The notes: generated from the letters alone by a model not told the origin. 64,000 nucleotides of DNA from Peptostreptococcus equinus (GCF_027125355.1 NZ_CP114052.1:930001-994000); one strand, 5' to 3'; shown: positions 44,440 through 54,612, counted from the stretch's first letter. Numbers and translations are program-made.

Positions 44440-44537
44440 AATCAGTTTTATGAAATAAATAATTCAATGATCTTAGTGAATATTAAATTATATATAAATA
44501 AAACAATAATTATTTAATGTATTGCATTAAATAATTA

Positions 44538-44565
44538 TTGTAAATTATGAAAAATATGATATAAT
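44538..44565 (+). promoter_or_regulatory. Promoter of the DUF2975-like operon
   Basis: TTGTAA (44538-44543), 16-bp spacer, TGATATAAT with TATAAT at 44560-44565. Confidence 0.6.
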
Positions 44566-44589
44566 AATATCAAAAGGGAGGTGCACTAT

Positions 44590-45060
44590 ATGAGAAGTGT
44601 AAAATACTGGAATAAAAGGTTTAAGAATATTAAAATTTTTTTTACTTTTGCATTTATTTTTTTATGCATAACATTAGTTCTCTATATAGCAAAATTATTT
44701 AGAGATATATTAAATGGTATGGGTTTTTATGCAACTTTTCAAAATATTAGAATTACAATAGCTATATTAGTAATGTGTTTAGCCGCACTGTATTTTAAGA
44801 AATTTATTATTAGCTTAGAGAATAAGAGCTTTTTAAATTCAAATACAGATATATGTGATAAAATAGCTAAAATTTTTATTTTTGGTATTATAAATGACTT
44901 CTTTATGTATGGAGCGTTAAAGGATGGAGCAGTAAATGATATATTAAATCAAAGTCCGCTTTTTTATTTTTTTGTTTATAATTATGTAATTTTTAATATT
45001 ATACCGTATCTAATTGAAGTTGCAATTAATTTGAATGAAGATAGTAAGAGTATAATTTAG
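44590..45060 (+). CDS. DUF2975-like membrane protein 1
   Basis: 156 residues with four hydrophobic segments (about 15-38, 52-74, 93-110, 125-145). The motif ALYFKKFIISLENKSFLNSN between helices 2 and 3 fits the DUF2975 layout. ATG 44590 is placed by GGGAGGTG; a GTG at 44581 lies in that site. First of three similar-sized membrane genes that end with a Cro/C1-type regulator, the arrangement of YoaS-YozG-like loci. Function unknown. Confidence 0.65.
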   Translation: MRSVKYWNKRFKNIKIFFTFAFIFLCITLVLYIAKLFRDILNGMGFYATFQNIRITIAILVMCLAALYFKKFIISLENKSFLNSNTDICDKIAKIFIFGIINDFFMYGALKDGAVNDILNQSPLFYFFVYNYVIFNIIPYLIEVAINLNEDSKSII

Positions 45061-45122
45061 ACAATTATTGTTTTAAAAGTATTAATAGTTATTTATATTA
45101 AAATTGAAAGGAAATTAATTAT

Positions 45123-45665
45123 ATGCAGAATACATCCGATAAAGATAAAATAGAAGAATTAAATAGCAATAATAGGATTAAAAATATAGATACACATCCA
45201 TACTGTACAAAAAATACAAGTACTATTTCAAGAAAAGGCAAAAACATTATAATATTTCTGATGTTTATCATACTGCTTATGATTTTAGCTAGAATATTGT
45301 TAATGTTAAATATAAAATTTTATAATATAGTGAATTTTGATGAAAAACCTAAGATGGGAATGTTAATTAGAGAAGGTAATACTCTGATTAATTTTGTTAT
45401 TATAATTTATGGATTGTTGAAAGTTTTATTAAGTAATAATATATTAGATAGTATAATATACAAATCTATTAGATTAATAGGAATCGTTAACATTATAGCC
45501 TCATTTGTAATTTCTACAACTTTAGACATACCTTTATTTTGTTTTATAATGGGGCCAATTAGTTTTGTATGGGAGTATATGATTTTTGGTGTTCTTTGTG
45601 TTTGTTTGTCTATTATTTTAAAAGAAGCATATATAATAAAGAAAGAATTTGATGAAATCATTTAG
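45123..45665 (+). CDS. DUF2975-like membrane protein 2
   Basis: 180 residues. A polar N-terminal region of about 40 residues precedes four hydrophobic segments (about 42-63, 84-103, 115-132, 142-165). It shares topology with the third protein of the operon (a loop near FDEKPKMG where that one has NQGFYIH; ends KEAYIIKKEFDE). AAAGGAAATTAAT precedes ATG 45123. Not otherwise recognised. Confidence 0.6.
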   Translation: MQNTSDKDKIEELNSNNRIKNIDTHPYCTKNTSTISRKGKNIIIFLMFIILLMILARILLMLNIKFYNIVNFDEKPKMGMLIREGNTLINFVIIIYGLLKVLLSNNILDSIIYKSIRLIGIVNIIASFVISTTLDIPLFCFIMGPISFVWEYMIFGVLCVCLSIILKEAYIIKKEFDEII

Positions 45666-45676
45666 AGGTGGATGCG

Positions 45677-46177
45677 TTGAATAGCCATAGAATTTTTACT
45701 AAGAAAAACAATAATGAGACTGATAATAATAAAAAATTTAATATAATAGAGGAATTAATAGTATCTTTGACAATATTATTGTTAATTATGGTTCTTAGCC
45801 TATCGTTACCAAATTTGATTTATAAAATCAACCAAGGATTTTATATTCATAGATGTTATAAAGTAGTTCATGAAATAATATTTAATATTACAATAGCAGG
45901 CCTTATAATTACGCTATTGATTATAAAAAGTTTAAAAAGTAACTTTATACAAAGCATATACTATTTACTATATATATTAGCTATAATTAATATTATACTC
46001 TCTCCCATAAGTGGTTTATCATTAGATTATCCAATAATTGGATTTGAATTAATACAGCTTAAACCTAATTTTAACTTAGATGTATGGTTATTTATTTCTG
46101 GACTTTTATATTTAACATTTGCTATAATATTAAAAGTTGGTTATAAATCTTTAAAAAATAATGATGGAACACTATAA
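45677..46177 (+). CDS. DUF2975-like membrane protein 3
   Basis: 166 residues from TTG 45677, about 5 nt after AGAGGTGG; GTG 45668 is inside that site. Four hydrophobic segments (about 25-48, 65-86, 95-116, 130-155) resemble the previous gene product, and IILKVGYKSLK at the end parallels its IILKEAYIIKK, suggesting duplication. It ends 16 bp before the regulator gene. Confidence 0.6.
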   Translation: MNSHRIFTKKNNNETDNNKKFNIIEELIVSLTILLLIMVLSLSLPNLIYKINQGFYIHRCYKVVHEIIFNITIAGLIITLLIIKSLKSNFIQSIYYLLYILAIINIILSPISGLSLDYPIIGFELIQLKPNFNLDVWLFISGLLYLTFAIILKVGYKSLKNNDGTL

Positions 46178-46193
46178 TAGATTGGAGGTTTTT

Positions 46194-46397
46194 ATGTCTA
46201 TTATACTTAGACTAGATAGGGTTATGGCAGATAGAAAAATGTCACTTAATGAATTATCAGAACTGGTAGGTATTTCTAATGTAAATCTATCCAATCTAAA
46301 AACTGGAAAAGTAAAAGGGGTTAGATTTTCTACTTTAGATAAAATTTGTGAAGTTCTCAATTGCCAACCTGGCGATATTTTAGAATATGAAAAATAA
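46194..46397 (+). CDS. YozG-like Cro/C1 family transcriptional regulator
   Basis: 67 residues, one helix-turn-helix: RLDRVMADRKMSLNELSELV, GISNVNLSNLKTGKVKGV, then the conserved STLDKICEVLNCQPGDIL typical of the YozG/HTH_26 group. ATG 46194 follows TTGGAGG; the ATG at 46161 is inside the preceding gene. Last gene of the operon; likely controls it. Confidence 0.92.
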   Translation: MSIILRLDRVMADRKMSLNELSELVGISNVNLSNLKTGKVKGVRFSTLDKICEVLNCQPGDILEYEK

Positions 46398-46409
46398 AAA
46401 ATATATAAT

Positions 46410-46460
46410 AAAAGGAGATGTTTTGTGATGAAAAAAATAAATTCATCTCTTTTTTTATTT
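46410..46460 (+). terminator. Terminator of the DUF2975-like operon
   Basis: Outer stem AAAAGGAGATG/CATCTCTTTTT (one G-T) or inner GATGAA/TTCATC, followed by T7. Confidence 0.65.
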
Positions 46461-46541
46461 TTGAAATTATTTACTTAAACTCTACTAATACTATATATTC
46501 TATTTTTTTAGTTCATATTCAATTAATAATACTACTTATTG

Positions 46542-46550
46542 TGATATAAT
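46542..46550 (+). promoter_or_regulatory. Extended -10 promoter of mutS
   Basis: TGATATAAT (TATAAT 46545-46550), 42 nt before the ATG. Confidence 0.5.
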
Positions 46551-46591
46551 ATTATATTGAAGAATTATGAACTTTATACACGGAGGTGTTT

Positions 46592-49234
46592 ATGAATATA
46601 GATAAAGAAAAACTTTCTCCAATGATGAGAAAATATTTAGAAACTAAAGAAGAATATCCAGATTGTATTCTATTTTATAGATTAGGTGATTTTTATGAAA
46701 TGTTTTTTGATGATGCTTTATTAGCGTCAAAAGTATTGGATATAACTCTTACAGGTAAGGCATGTGGTCTTGAAGAAAGAGCTCCAATGTGTGGTGTACC
46801 TTATCATAGTGTATCTCAATACCTTACAAGGATGATTGAAGCAGGATATAAAGTTGCTATAGGTGAACAAGTAGAGGATCCAGCTACAGCAAAAGGTCTT
46901 GTAAAAAGAGAAGTAGTAAAAGTTGTTACACCAGGAACTCTTTTAGAAGATGATTCTTTGGAAAAAGCAAAAAATAATTATTTGATGGTAGTATATTTTC
47001 AGGGTAAGAATGCTACTATATCTTATGTAGATATATCTACAGGAGAATTAAACATAACAAAAATAAAATCAAATAAGGCTAAAGAAGAGGTAGCTAGGGT
47101 TTCTCCAAGTGAAATTATTTCTAACAATGAAGATTTTATAGAAGATATAAGATCGTTGGCTAATATGGCCAATATTTACTTAAATATTGGTTTTAATGAA
47201 GATTTGTTAGAAGAAAGCATATTAAAAGAGACTTTTAAAGAAGAATATTTAAAAGACTTACAGATTAATGATGATAAGGATATTATCTCTTGCCTAGCAA
47301 TAGTTATGAATTATATTAGAAATACTCAGATGCAGTCATCTAATAATATCAGCAAAATTAATATATATAATCCAGATAATTTTATGACTTTAGATTTATT
47401 TACAAAGGTAAATTTAGAACTTGTAAAGACGATGCGTGGATCAAATAAAAAAGGATCTTTATTAAATGTACTTGATTGTACATCTACACCTATGGGTTCA
47501 CGTATGCTTAGAAAGTTTATTGAACAACCTCTAGTTGATAAAGAGAAAATTCAGAGGAGATTAGATATCACAGAAGAAATATATTCGAATTATATATTAA
47601 GAGATGAATTAAAAAGCGCTTTATCTAACATTTTTGATTTGGAGAGAATATGTGCTAAAGTTGCATATGATAGAGTTATGCCTAAAGATTTATTGAATTT
47701 AAAAAATAGTATAAGTGCTTTAGGACCAATAATAGAAGCTTTAAACATATCTAGAGCAAATATATTATCTGAGTTTAGAGACAATATAGATCCACTAGAT
47801 GATTTATTTAATTTAATAGATAAGTCAATTTTAGAAACACCATCTAATACTATAAAAGATGGAAATATTATTAAGTCACAATACTCAAATGAGCTGTATG
47901 ATTTGAGAGATATTTCAAACAATGGGGCTAATATGATAGCTCAAATCGAAAAAAATGAAAAAGAAAATACTGGTGCAAAAACTTTAAAAATTGGATACAA
48001 TAAAGTTTTTGGTTATTATATAGAGATTACAAAAGTAGCTTTATTGCAAGCCAATTTATCTGATAAATATATACGTAAGCAAACCTTAGTAAACGCAGAG
48101 AGGTTTATAACGCCAGAATTAAAGGAAATTGAAGATAAGATAATAAATGCCGAAGATAAAATTAAGGATCTGGAGTATAGACTATACAAAGAAATTAGAA
48201 ATAACATATTTAAAAATATAGAGAGAATACAAAGGGTGGCTAATTTAATAGCTGAGCTAGATGTTTATGTATCAAATGCAATAGTAGCAGATAAAAATTC
48301 TTATGTTAAGCCACAAATAAATACAGAATCTATAATGCTTGTAAAAGATGGTAGACATCCAGTTATAGAGCAAATAATGGGAAGAGAAAGCTTTATTTCA
48401 AATGATACTAATATAAATAGAGATAACACTATTAGCATCATAACAGGACCTAATATGTCAGGTAAGTCTACGTATATGAGACAGACAGCTTTAATAGCTT
48501 TAATGGCTCATCTAGGTTCTTTTGTGCCAGCGTCATATGCAAATATACCTCTCTTAGATAGAATATTTACAAGAGTAGGGGCGAGTGATGACTTATCCCA
48601 AGGTCAGTCAACTTTTATGGTTGAGATGAGTGAAGTTAGCCAAATTTTAAAAAATGCTAGTAAAAATAGTTTGATAATATTGGATGAAATTGGAAGAGGT
48701 ACTAGTACATATGATGGAATATCTCTTGCTTGGTCAATAGTTGAATACATACAAAAAAATATAGGTGCAAAGACTTTATTTGCAACGCATTATCATGAAC
48801 TTACAGACTTAGAAAATCAATTTGATGGTATAAAAAATTATTCTGTAGAGGTAAAGGAAGAAAAAGAAGAAATTCTATTTTTAAGAAAAATTGTGCCATG
48901 TGCAGCAGATAGAAGTTATGGTATTTATGTAGCCAAGTTGGCGCAACTTCCAGATAATGTACTGAATAGGGCAGATGAAATCTTATCCGAACTTGAGAAA
49001 AAACACATAGAAAACCAAAGTTCTATTAAAAAAGTTATTGCAGACAATAATAGAAACAGCATACAGGAAAATCAGTTGACTTTTGATATGATAAATCATA
49101 AAAATGATGATAAGGAAAAAGAATTTTTGAATGAAGTTGCTAATATTGATTTTATGAATTCTACCCCTATGGATATAATGAATAAAATGTTTGAATTACA
49201 GAAAAAAGCAAAGGAGCTAATATGCCAAGAATAA
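46592..49234 (+). CDS. mutS: DNA mismatch repair protein MutS
   Basis: Binds mismatches and starts repair. 880 residues, full length. The mismatch-probing motif is FYEMFFDDA near residue 36, connector and lever domains follow, then the ATPase: Walker A GPNMSGKSTYMRQ, DDLSQGQSTFMVEM, Walker B IILDEIGRGTSTYDG and the His in FATHYHEL. ATG 46592 is placed by GGAGGTG; GTG 46586 overlaps that site. The stop overlaps mutL by 13 bases. Confidence 0.97.
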   Translation: MNIDKEKLSPMMRKYLETKEEYPDCILFYRLGDFYEMFFDDALLASKVLDITLTGKACGLEERAPMCGVPYHSVSQYLTRMIEAGYKVAIGEQVEDPATAKGLVKREVVKVVTPGTLLEDDSLEKAKNNYLMVVYFQGKNATISYVDISTGELNITKIKSNKAKEEVARVSPSEIISNNEDFIEDIRSLANMANIYLNIGFNEDLLEESILKETFKEEYLKDLQINDDKDIISCLAIVMNYIRNTQMQSSNNISKINIYNPDNFMTLDLFTKVNLELVKTMRGSNKKGSLLNVLDCTSTPMGSRMLRKFIEQPLVDKEKIQRRLDITEEIYSNYILRDELKSALSNIFDLERICAKVAYDRVMPKDLLNLKNSISALGPIIEALNISRANILSEFRDNIDPLDDLFNLIDKSILETPSNTIKDGNIIKSQYSNELYDLRDISNNGANMIAQIEKNEKENTGAKTLKIGYNKVFGYYIEITKVALLQANLSDKYIRKQTLVNAERFITPELKEIEDKIINAEDKIKDLEYRLYKEIRNNIFKNIERIQRVANLIAELDVYVSNAIVADKNSYVKPQINTESIMLVKDGRHPVIEQIMGRESFISNDTNINRDNTISIITGPNMSGKSTYMRQTALIALMAHLGSFVPASYANIPLLDRIFTRVGASDDLSQGQSTFMVEMSEVSQILKNASKNSLIILDEIGRGTSTYDGISLAWSIVEYIQKNIGAKTLFATHYHELTDLENQFDGIKNYSVEVKEEKEEILFLRKIVPCAADRSYGIYVAKLAQLPDNVLNRADEILSELEKKHIENQSSIKKVIADNNRNSIQENQLTFDMINHKNDDKEKEFLNEVANIDFMNSTPMDIMNKMFELQKKAKELICQE

Positions 49235-51309
49235 ATATTTTAGATGATGCTACTATCAATAAGATAGCGGCTGGCGAAGTAATTGAGAGACCATCTTCTA
49301 TTATAAAAGAATTGGTTGAAAACTCAATAGATTCAGGAGCCAGTTCTATTTTAATAGAAATAGAAAATGGTGGAAAAGATTTAATAAAGGTAGTGGATAA
49401 TGGCTGCGGTATTGAATATGATGACGTAAATAAAGCCTTTATGAGACATGCTACGAGTAAAATTAGTGCCGTAGAAGATCTATCACACTTAAATACATTA
49501 GGTTTTAGAGGTGAGGCCCTTGCTTCAATTGCAGCTGTATCAAAGCTAGAAATGATTACAAAGACCTCTGAAGATATAGTAGGCACTAAGGTCAATGTAA
49601 ATGGAGGAAAGTTTTTATCAAAACAAGCAACTAGTGCTAACAAAGGTACTCAAATATCCGTAAAATCTTTATTTTATAATACACCAGCAAGGTTAAAGTT
49701 TTTAAAGTCTATCCATTCTGAATCACAAGTCATAAATGATTTGGTAAATAAAATAGCTATAGGTAATCCAAATGTTAGAATCAAGTATATAAATAATAAA
49801 AAAAGAATATATGAGACACTAGGTGATGGAAATATATCTCACGTAATTAGAATGATATATGGAAAAGATATAAGTGAAAATCTAATAGAAATTAATTCAG
49901 AATCTAATTTATTTAAGATTAAAGGATATATATCAAACAATAATATATATCGTTCTAATAGAAATATGCAACATATATATGTAAATGGCAGGTATGTTAA
50001 GTCAAAAAATATTATGGATATAATTAATGATTCTTATAAAGCAATAATTCCTATAAATAAATTTCCAATTTATATAATAAATATAGATATGGATCCAGCT
50101 ACTGTAGATGTAAATATACATCCCAATAAGTTGGATGTGAAATTTGATAAAGAGGATCAAATTTTGATGGAAATAGGAGATTTTATTAGAGGTAAATTGA
50201 TGAAATCTAGTTTATTAGGAAAGTATAAATCTTCATCAAATTCTATGGGAACTTACGATAGCTTTACATATACAAAGCCAGATAGCAACTATCCTAAAAA
50301 AGATAATTTAGATTCTGATAATATATATAAACCAAATATAGAAATGAAAACTAAAGAACTAGATACAGATGATGTTTTTGGTGATCAATGGTCAAAGCTA
50401 AAAAATAAGTTTTCTAAAAAAGAAAAGGAACTAGATGAGACGCAGACTAAATTTTACACTCATTTACCTAAATTTGATGATGATGAAATAATAGATAATG
50501 AAAACACAGGAAATAAATTTTCGAAACTTAAAGATTTGAATAATATTCAATCAGATGAAGTTGAAAAAGATTTGCATAATTTTAATACAGATACAGGTGA
50601 TAGTAAAGGTCGATTTTCTAGACTATCAACCTATGAAGAATTTGAAAATAGGGAAAGCTCTAATTCATATAATAAATTGATAAGTGTTAAAGAAAATAAA
50701 TTTGATATATTTGAAGAATCTAGTAGGAATCAAGATTTCATAGGATTAAATTTTGTGGGTATAATTTTTGATACCTATATAATGTTTTCTAGAAAAGAGG
50801 ATGTAATCTTAGTAGATCAGCACGCAGCCCATGAAAGAGTAAAATTTGAAATGTATATGAAAAAATTTAAAGCAAATAATGTTTCTATACAGATGTTAAT
50901 AGATCCAATAATTATGGAATTATATCCTAATGATATGGAAAGCTATAGAAAAAATGCTGATATTTTCGAGACATATGGATTTCTAATAGAAGAATATGGT
51001 CATAAAAATATCAGTATAAGAGGAGTTCCAAATACATTTGGAAACCCTGAAAGTCAGAGATTTATATATGAAATATTAGATAATCTAGATAAAATAGATA
51101 ATATTTATGACACAAAATATGATGAAATTGCAGAAATAGCTTGTAAATCTGCTGTAAAAAGTAATGATAAGTTGAATATAATAGAGGCAAGAGAATTAAT
51201 ATATGAATTAGAAGGATGCGATAATCCATACACTTGTCCTCATGGTAGGCCGACTATGGTAAAAATGACCAAATATGATGTTGAAAAAATGTTTAAGAGA
51301 AAGTTATAG
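49222..51309 (+). CDS. mutL: DNA mismatch repair endonuclease MutL
   Basis: 695 residues. The N-terminal GHKL ATPase has IAAGEVIERPSS, DNGCGI and GFRGEAL; a long low-complexity linker follows (about 340-500). The C-terminal endonuclease domain has DQHAAHERVKFE and CPHGRPT, so it is the nicking type found in bacteria without MutH. AAAGGAGC precedes ATG 49222 within the end of mutS. Confidence 0.97.
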   Translation: MPRINILDDATINKIAAGEVIERPSSIIKELVENSIDSGASSILIEIENGGKDLIKVVDNGCGIEYDDVNKAFMRHATSKISAVEDLSHLNTLGFRGEALASIAAVSKLEMITKTSEDIVGTKVNVNGGKFLSKQATSANKGTQISVKSLFYNTPARLKFLKSIHSESQVINDLVNKIAIGNPNVRIKYINNKKRIYETLGDGNISHVIRMIYGKDISENLIEINSESNLFKIKGYISNNNIYRSNRNMQHIYVNGRYVKSKNIMDIINDSYKAIIPINKFPIYIINIDMDPATVDVNIHPNKLDVKFDKEDQILMEIGDFIRGKLMKSSLLGKYKSSSNSMGTYDSFTYTKPDSNYPKKDNLDSDNIYKPNIEMKTKELDTDDVFGDQWSKLKNKFSKKEKELDETQTKFYTHLPKFDDDEIIDNENTGNKFSKLKDLNNIQSDEVEKDLHNFNTDTGDSKGRFSRLSTYEEFENRESSNSYNKLISVKENKFDIFEESSRNQDFIGLNFVGIIFDTYIMFSRKEDVILVDQHAAHERVKFEMYMKKFKANNVSIQMLIDPIIMELYPNDMESYRKNADIFETYGFLIEEYGHKNISIRGVPNTFGNPESQRFIYEILDNLDKIDNIYDTKYDEIAEIACKSAVKSNDKLNIIEARELIYELEGCDNPYTCPHGRPTMVKMTKYDVEKMFKRKL

Positions 51310-51317
51310 GTAATAAA

Positions 51318-52244
51318 ATGAATAAAATTCCAGTACTTATATTGACGGGCCCAACAGCTGTTGGAAAAACAGACCTATCAATTAAGTTAGCAAAAAAATT
51401 AAATGCAGAGATAATATCCTCAGATTCAATGCAGATATATAAATACATGGATATAGGTAGTGCAAAGATTACAAAAGAAGAGATGGATGGAGTGGTTCAC
51501 CATGTGATAGATTTCGTAGATCCGAGTGAAGAATATTCTGTATCAGAATTTAAGGATTGTGCTGAGAGAGCAATTGAAGATATATATTCTAGAGGCAAAC
51601 TTCCGTTAATTACTGGTGGAACCGGTCTATATTTAAATTCAATTATTTATGATATGGGATTTGCCAATGTCAATTCTGATTCAAAGATCAGAAAAGAATT
51701 AGAAGAACTATACAATAAATATGGAAAAGAATATATGCACAATATGCTTAGATCAATGTCAGAAAAAGCTGCTGACAAAATACATCCTAATAATGTTGTA
51801 AGAGTTATAAGGGCTATAGAAATTTGTAAATTAGGCGGTCACATAGGAGATTTTTCTACTGACTTGAAATTAAATGACAAATTTGATTGCAAAATAGTAG
51901 TATTGAATAGAGATCGACAAGTTTTATATGAAAGAATTAATATGAGAGTAGATATTATGATGGAAAAAGGTCTGATAAAAGAAGTAGAGAAACTTTATGA
52001 AATGGGTTATGGTAAGGAACTAACTTCTATGAAAGGTATAGGATATAAAGAAGTCATCGACTATTTAGATGGAAAATCTACTCTGGAACAAGCAATTGAT
52101 AAAATTAAGCAGGGCACTAGAAGATATGCAAAAAGACAAATAACATGGTTTAAAAGATATGAAAATGCAACTTGGATAGATTTAGATAAGATAAGGGATA
52201 TTGATGAGCAAATTAATATTATTGAAGAAAAATTAAATTTATAG
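51318..52244 (+). CDS. miaA: tRNA dimethylallyltransferase MiaA
   Basis: Adds a dimethylallyl group to A37 of tRNAs that read UNN codons. 308 residues with P-loop GPTAVGKTDLS, ISSDSMQIYKYMDIGSAK, TGGTGLY and the C-terminal GTRRYAKRQITWFKR. Starts 8 bp after mutL. No terminator follows, so the PLP-enzyme gene 77 bp downstream may be co-transcribed. In many clostridia hfq lies here; it is absent. Confidence 0.97.
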   Translation: MNKIPVLILTGPTAVGKTDLSIKLAKKLNAEIISSDSMQIYKYMDIGSAKITKEEMDGVVHHVIDFVDPSEEYSVSEFKDCAERAIEDIYSRGKLPLITGGTGLYLNSIIYDMGFANVNSDSKIRKELEELYNKYGKEYMHNMLRSMSEKAADKIHPNNVVRVIRAIEICKLGGHIGDFSTDLKLNDKFDCKIVVLNRDRQVLYERINMRVDIMMEKGLIKEVEKLYEMGYGKELTSMKGIGYKEVIDYLDGKSTLEQAIDKIKQGTRRYAKRQITWFKRYENATWIDLDKIRDIDEQINIIEEKLNL

Positions 52245-52321
52245 TTTTTTAAATATATATTTATTAAATTAAAAATATACTTAAGAAAATCAGAAATAAT
52301 GAAGATAAATGGGGTAGTTTA

Positions 52322-53596
52322 ATGTTAAAGGAAACTGAAGAGTTATTATTAAAGAAATATTCTATAGATGAAAAGATAGTAAAATTATCAGAGGAAGTAG
52401 ACGAAGAAATCCAGGAAGAGTTTTTTAGAATTGATGAAATAAGAGAATACAATCAATTAAAGGTATTAAATGCTATGCAGGAAGCTGGTCTTAGTGATAG
52501 TCATTTCAATTGGACTACTGGATATGGATATAATGATATAGGCAGGGAAAAGACAGAAGAAATATTTGCCAAAGTATTTCATGCTGAAGATGCACTAGTA
52601 AGACCTCAAATAGTAAATGGAACACATGCTTTGTCACTTACTGTTCAAGGTATTGTAAGACCAGGAGATGAAATAGTATCAATTACTTCATCGCCATATG
52701 ATACACTACAGGGTGTAATTGGTATTAGAGATGAAAAAGGATCTCTAAGAGAGTTTGGAGTAAGCTATAAGCAAGTCGAATTTTTAGATAATGGAGATAT
52801 CGATATTGAAGGAGCAAAAACTGCTATTTCTGATAAAACCAAGATGGTTGTTATGCAAAGATCGAAAGGATATGCTTGGAGAAAATCTCTTACAATTACT
52901 GATATCAAGGAAGCTGTTGAGGCTGTTAGATCAGTTAAAAAAGATGTTATAATAATGATAGATAATTGTTATGGAGAATTTTTAGATATACTTGAACCTA
53001 CAGATGTAGGTGTTGATGTAATGGCCGGTTCTTTAATAAAAAATCCAGGTGGCGGTCTAGCTTTAGCTGGCGGATATATAGTTGGTAAAAAAGATTTAAT
53101 TGAAATGATTTCTTATAGACTTACTGCACCTGGTATAGGAAAGGAGTGCGGCCTGACTTTTGGTATGACTAGAAATATACTACAAGGATTATTTATGGCT
53201 CCTTATGTAGTATCTCAAGCTGTAAAGGGAGCAATATTTTGTGCTAGAATATTCGAGAGACTTGGATTTAAAGTAAAGCCTACATATAAAGAAAACAGAA
53301 GTGATATTATACAAATAGTGCAGCTAAAAGATGCAGAACAATTAATTAAATTCTGTCAAGGCGTGCAAGCTGCTTCACCAGTAGATTCTTTTGTAAGTCC
53401 TATACCATGGGCTATGCCTGGCTATGATGATGATGTGATTATGGCTGCAGGAGCCTTTGTACAGGGCTCATCTATTGAACTAAGTGCAGACGGTCCAATA
53501 AGACCACCATATAATGTATATTTCCAAGGTGGACTGACATATGATGCTTCTAAAATGGGAACCCTAAAAGCATTAGAGAGTATGCAAATACTATAA
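52322..53596 (+). CDS. Methionine gamma-lyase family / YnbB-like PLP enzyme
   Basis: 424 residues, PLP-dependent fold type I, Met_gamma_lyase (PF06838) family, often misnamed aluminium resistance protein. Visible blocks are TGYGYNDIGREKTEEIFA, the PLP-lysine loop AGSLIKNPGGGLALAGGY and SPVDSFVSPIPWAMPGYDDD. GGGGTAG precedes ATG 52322. It commonly follows miaA-hfq in clostridia, so its place here is conserved even though hfq is not. Its substrate is unproven. Confidence 0.92.
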   Translation: MLKETEELLLKKYSIDEKIVKLSEEVDEEIQEEFFRIDEIREYNQLKVLNAMQEAGLSDSHFNWTTGYGYNDIGREKTEEIFAKVFHAEDALVRPQIVNGTHALSLTVQGIVRPGDEIVSITSSPYDTLQGVIGIRDEKGSLREFGVSYKQVEFLDNGDIDIEGAKTAISDKTKMVVMQRSKGYAWRKSLTITDIKEAVEAVRSVKKDVIIMIDNCYGEFLDILEPTDVGVDVMAGSLIKNPGGGLALAGGYIVGKKDLIEMISYRLTAPGIGKECGLTFGMTRNILQGLFMAPYVVSQAVKGAIFCARIFERLGFKVKPTYKENRSDIIQIVQLKDAEQLIKFCQGVQAASPVDSFVSPIPWAMPGYDDDVIMAAGAFVQGSSIELSADGPIRPPYNVYFQGGLTYDASKMGTLKALESMQIL

Positions 53597-53629
53597 TAAA
53601 ATGCTAATAAAAATTTTATTATTTAAATA

Positions 53630-53660
53630 GAAAAAGGCTGGATTATCCAGCCTTTTTCAA
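53630..53660. terminator. Bidirectional terminator between PLP enzyme and YbaK genes
   Basis: A perfect 12-bp stem GAAAAAGGCTGG (53630-53641 with 53647-53658) and 5-nt loop between convergent genes. Confidence 0.9.
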
Positions 53661-53672
53661 ATTACAAGTCTA

Positions 53673-54170
53673 TTATGGAGTTACAATATTCATAGTTACT
53701 CCGATTGAATCTAAATACTTCTTAAAATCTTCTTCTCCAATAGTAACAGTTTTAGTATTAATATTGGGATGAAAATTCAATTTTTCTCCGTTTAATACAT
53801 CTTTTGCTATAAAGAATTCAACTACTTTTTCTTGGTCATTTGCTAAAGCAAATGGATTTACAGATCCAGTTTTGAGTCCAAGTACTTTCATTAGCCTATC
53901 TTCTGAGGCAAAAGATAATCTAGTTGAAGCAAATTTATCTTTTAAACCTTTGACATCTACTTGTGCATCATCTTTACAAGTATATAGGTAGTATTTATTA
54001 CCCTTTGCGTTTCTCAAGAACAAATTTTTGCAGTGAATACCTTCAGTCTTATCTTTTATAGAATTCAAATCATCAGCTGTAAAAAGTGGTTCATGTTCTA
54101 TTACTGAATATTCTATACCTAGTTCATCTAATTTGTCATATACCTTTTGTTCAATATCTAGCATTTCCAT
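53673..54170 (-). CDS. YbaK/prolyl-tRNA deacylase family protein
   Basis: 165 residues, a free-standing editing domain that removes misacylated amino acids from tRNA (ProX/PrdX-like). Blocks are YSVIEHEPLFTADDL, HCKNLFLRNAKGNKYYLY, SFASEDRLMKVLGLKTGSVNPFAL and a C-terminal strand. The Lys of HCKNLFL is the expected substrate contact. GGGGG precedes ATG 54170. Confidence 0.92.
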   Translation of the reverse strand: MEMLDIEQKVYDKLDELGIEYSVIEHEPLFTADDLNSIKDKTEGIHCKNLFLRNAKGNKYYLYTCKDDAQVDVKGLKDKFASTRLSFASEDRLMKVLGLKTGSVNPFALANDQEKVVEFFIAKDVLNGEKLNFHPNINTKTVTIGEEDFKKYLDSIGVTMNIVTP

Positions 54171-54554
54171 AAAAACCCCCTACAATTAATTTTATTTAAT
54201 TATATCAATATAAAGACCTCTAAGCAATAGAAAATACATTTTCCTACTTATATTTTAATGGTTAAACTTAAATAATAACAAATCTGTATATAGTATAAAA
54301 ATACTTATTAATTTAAAATTATTACTGTATATTGTGGGTATAAGATATAAAGTAATAAGTTAATAATTTTTTATGTCATTTTTATTATTTATTATAAGTT
54401 TAATATAGTTTTAAAACCTTAATAATATATATTCTGATTATTATGATACCGCTATACACAAAATATAATAAAGTTTTAAAATATTTCAAGCCTTTTTAGA
54501 TAAAAAAAATACTTGTTTTATCTATTACTATAAAGTATACTAATACAAGAAGAA

Positions 54555-54612
54555 GTTCAATATATTGTGTTGTGAATTAAAAAAAACTTTTATATACATC
54601 AATATGTTGTTA
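54555..54612 (+). promoter_or_regulatory. Two NrdR-like boxes upstream of nrdD
   Basis: 54555-54570 matches the ACACAATATATTGTGT consensus at 13 of 16 positions; 54597-54612 is a weaker copy sharing CAATAT and TTGT. Their starts are 42 bp apart, four helical turns, and lie just upstream of a TATAAT (54621-54626). A poorer match lies at 54456-54471. NrdR repression of class III reductase is well known; no nrdR gene is in the window. Confidence 0.6.
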
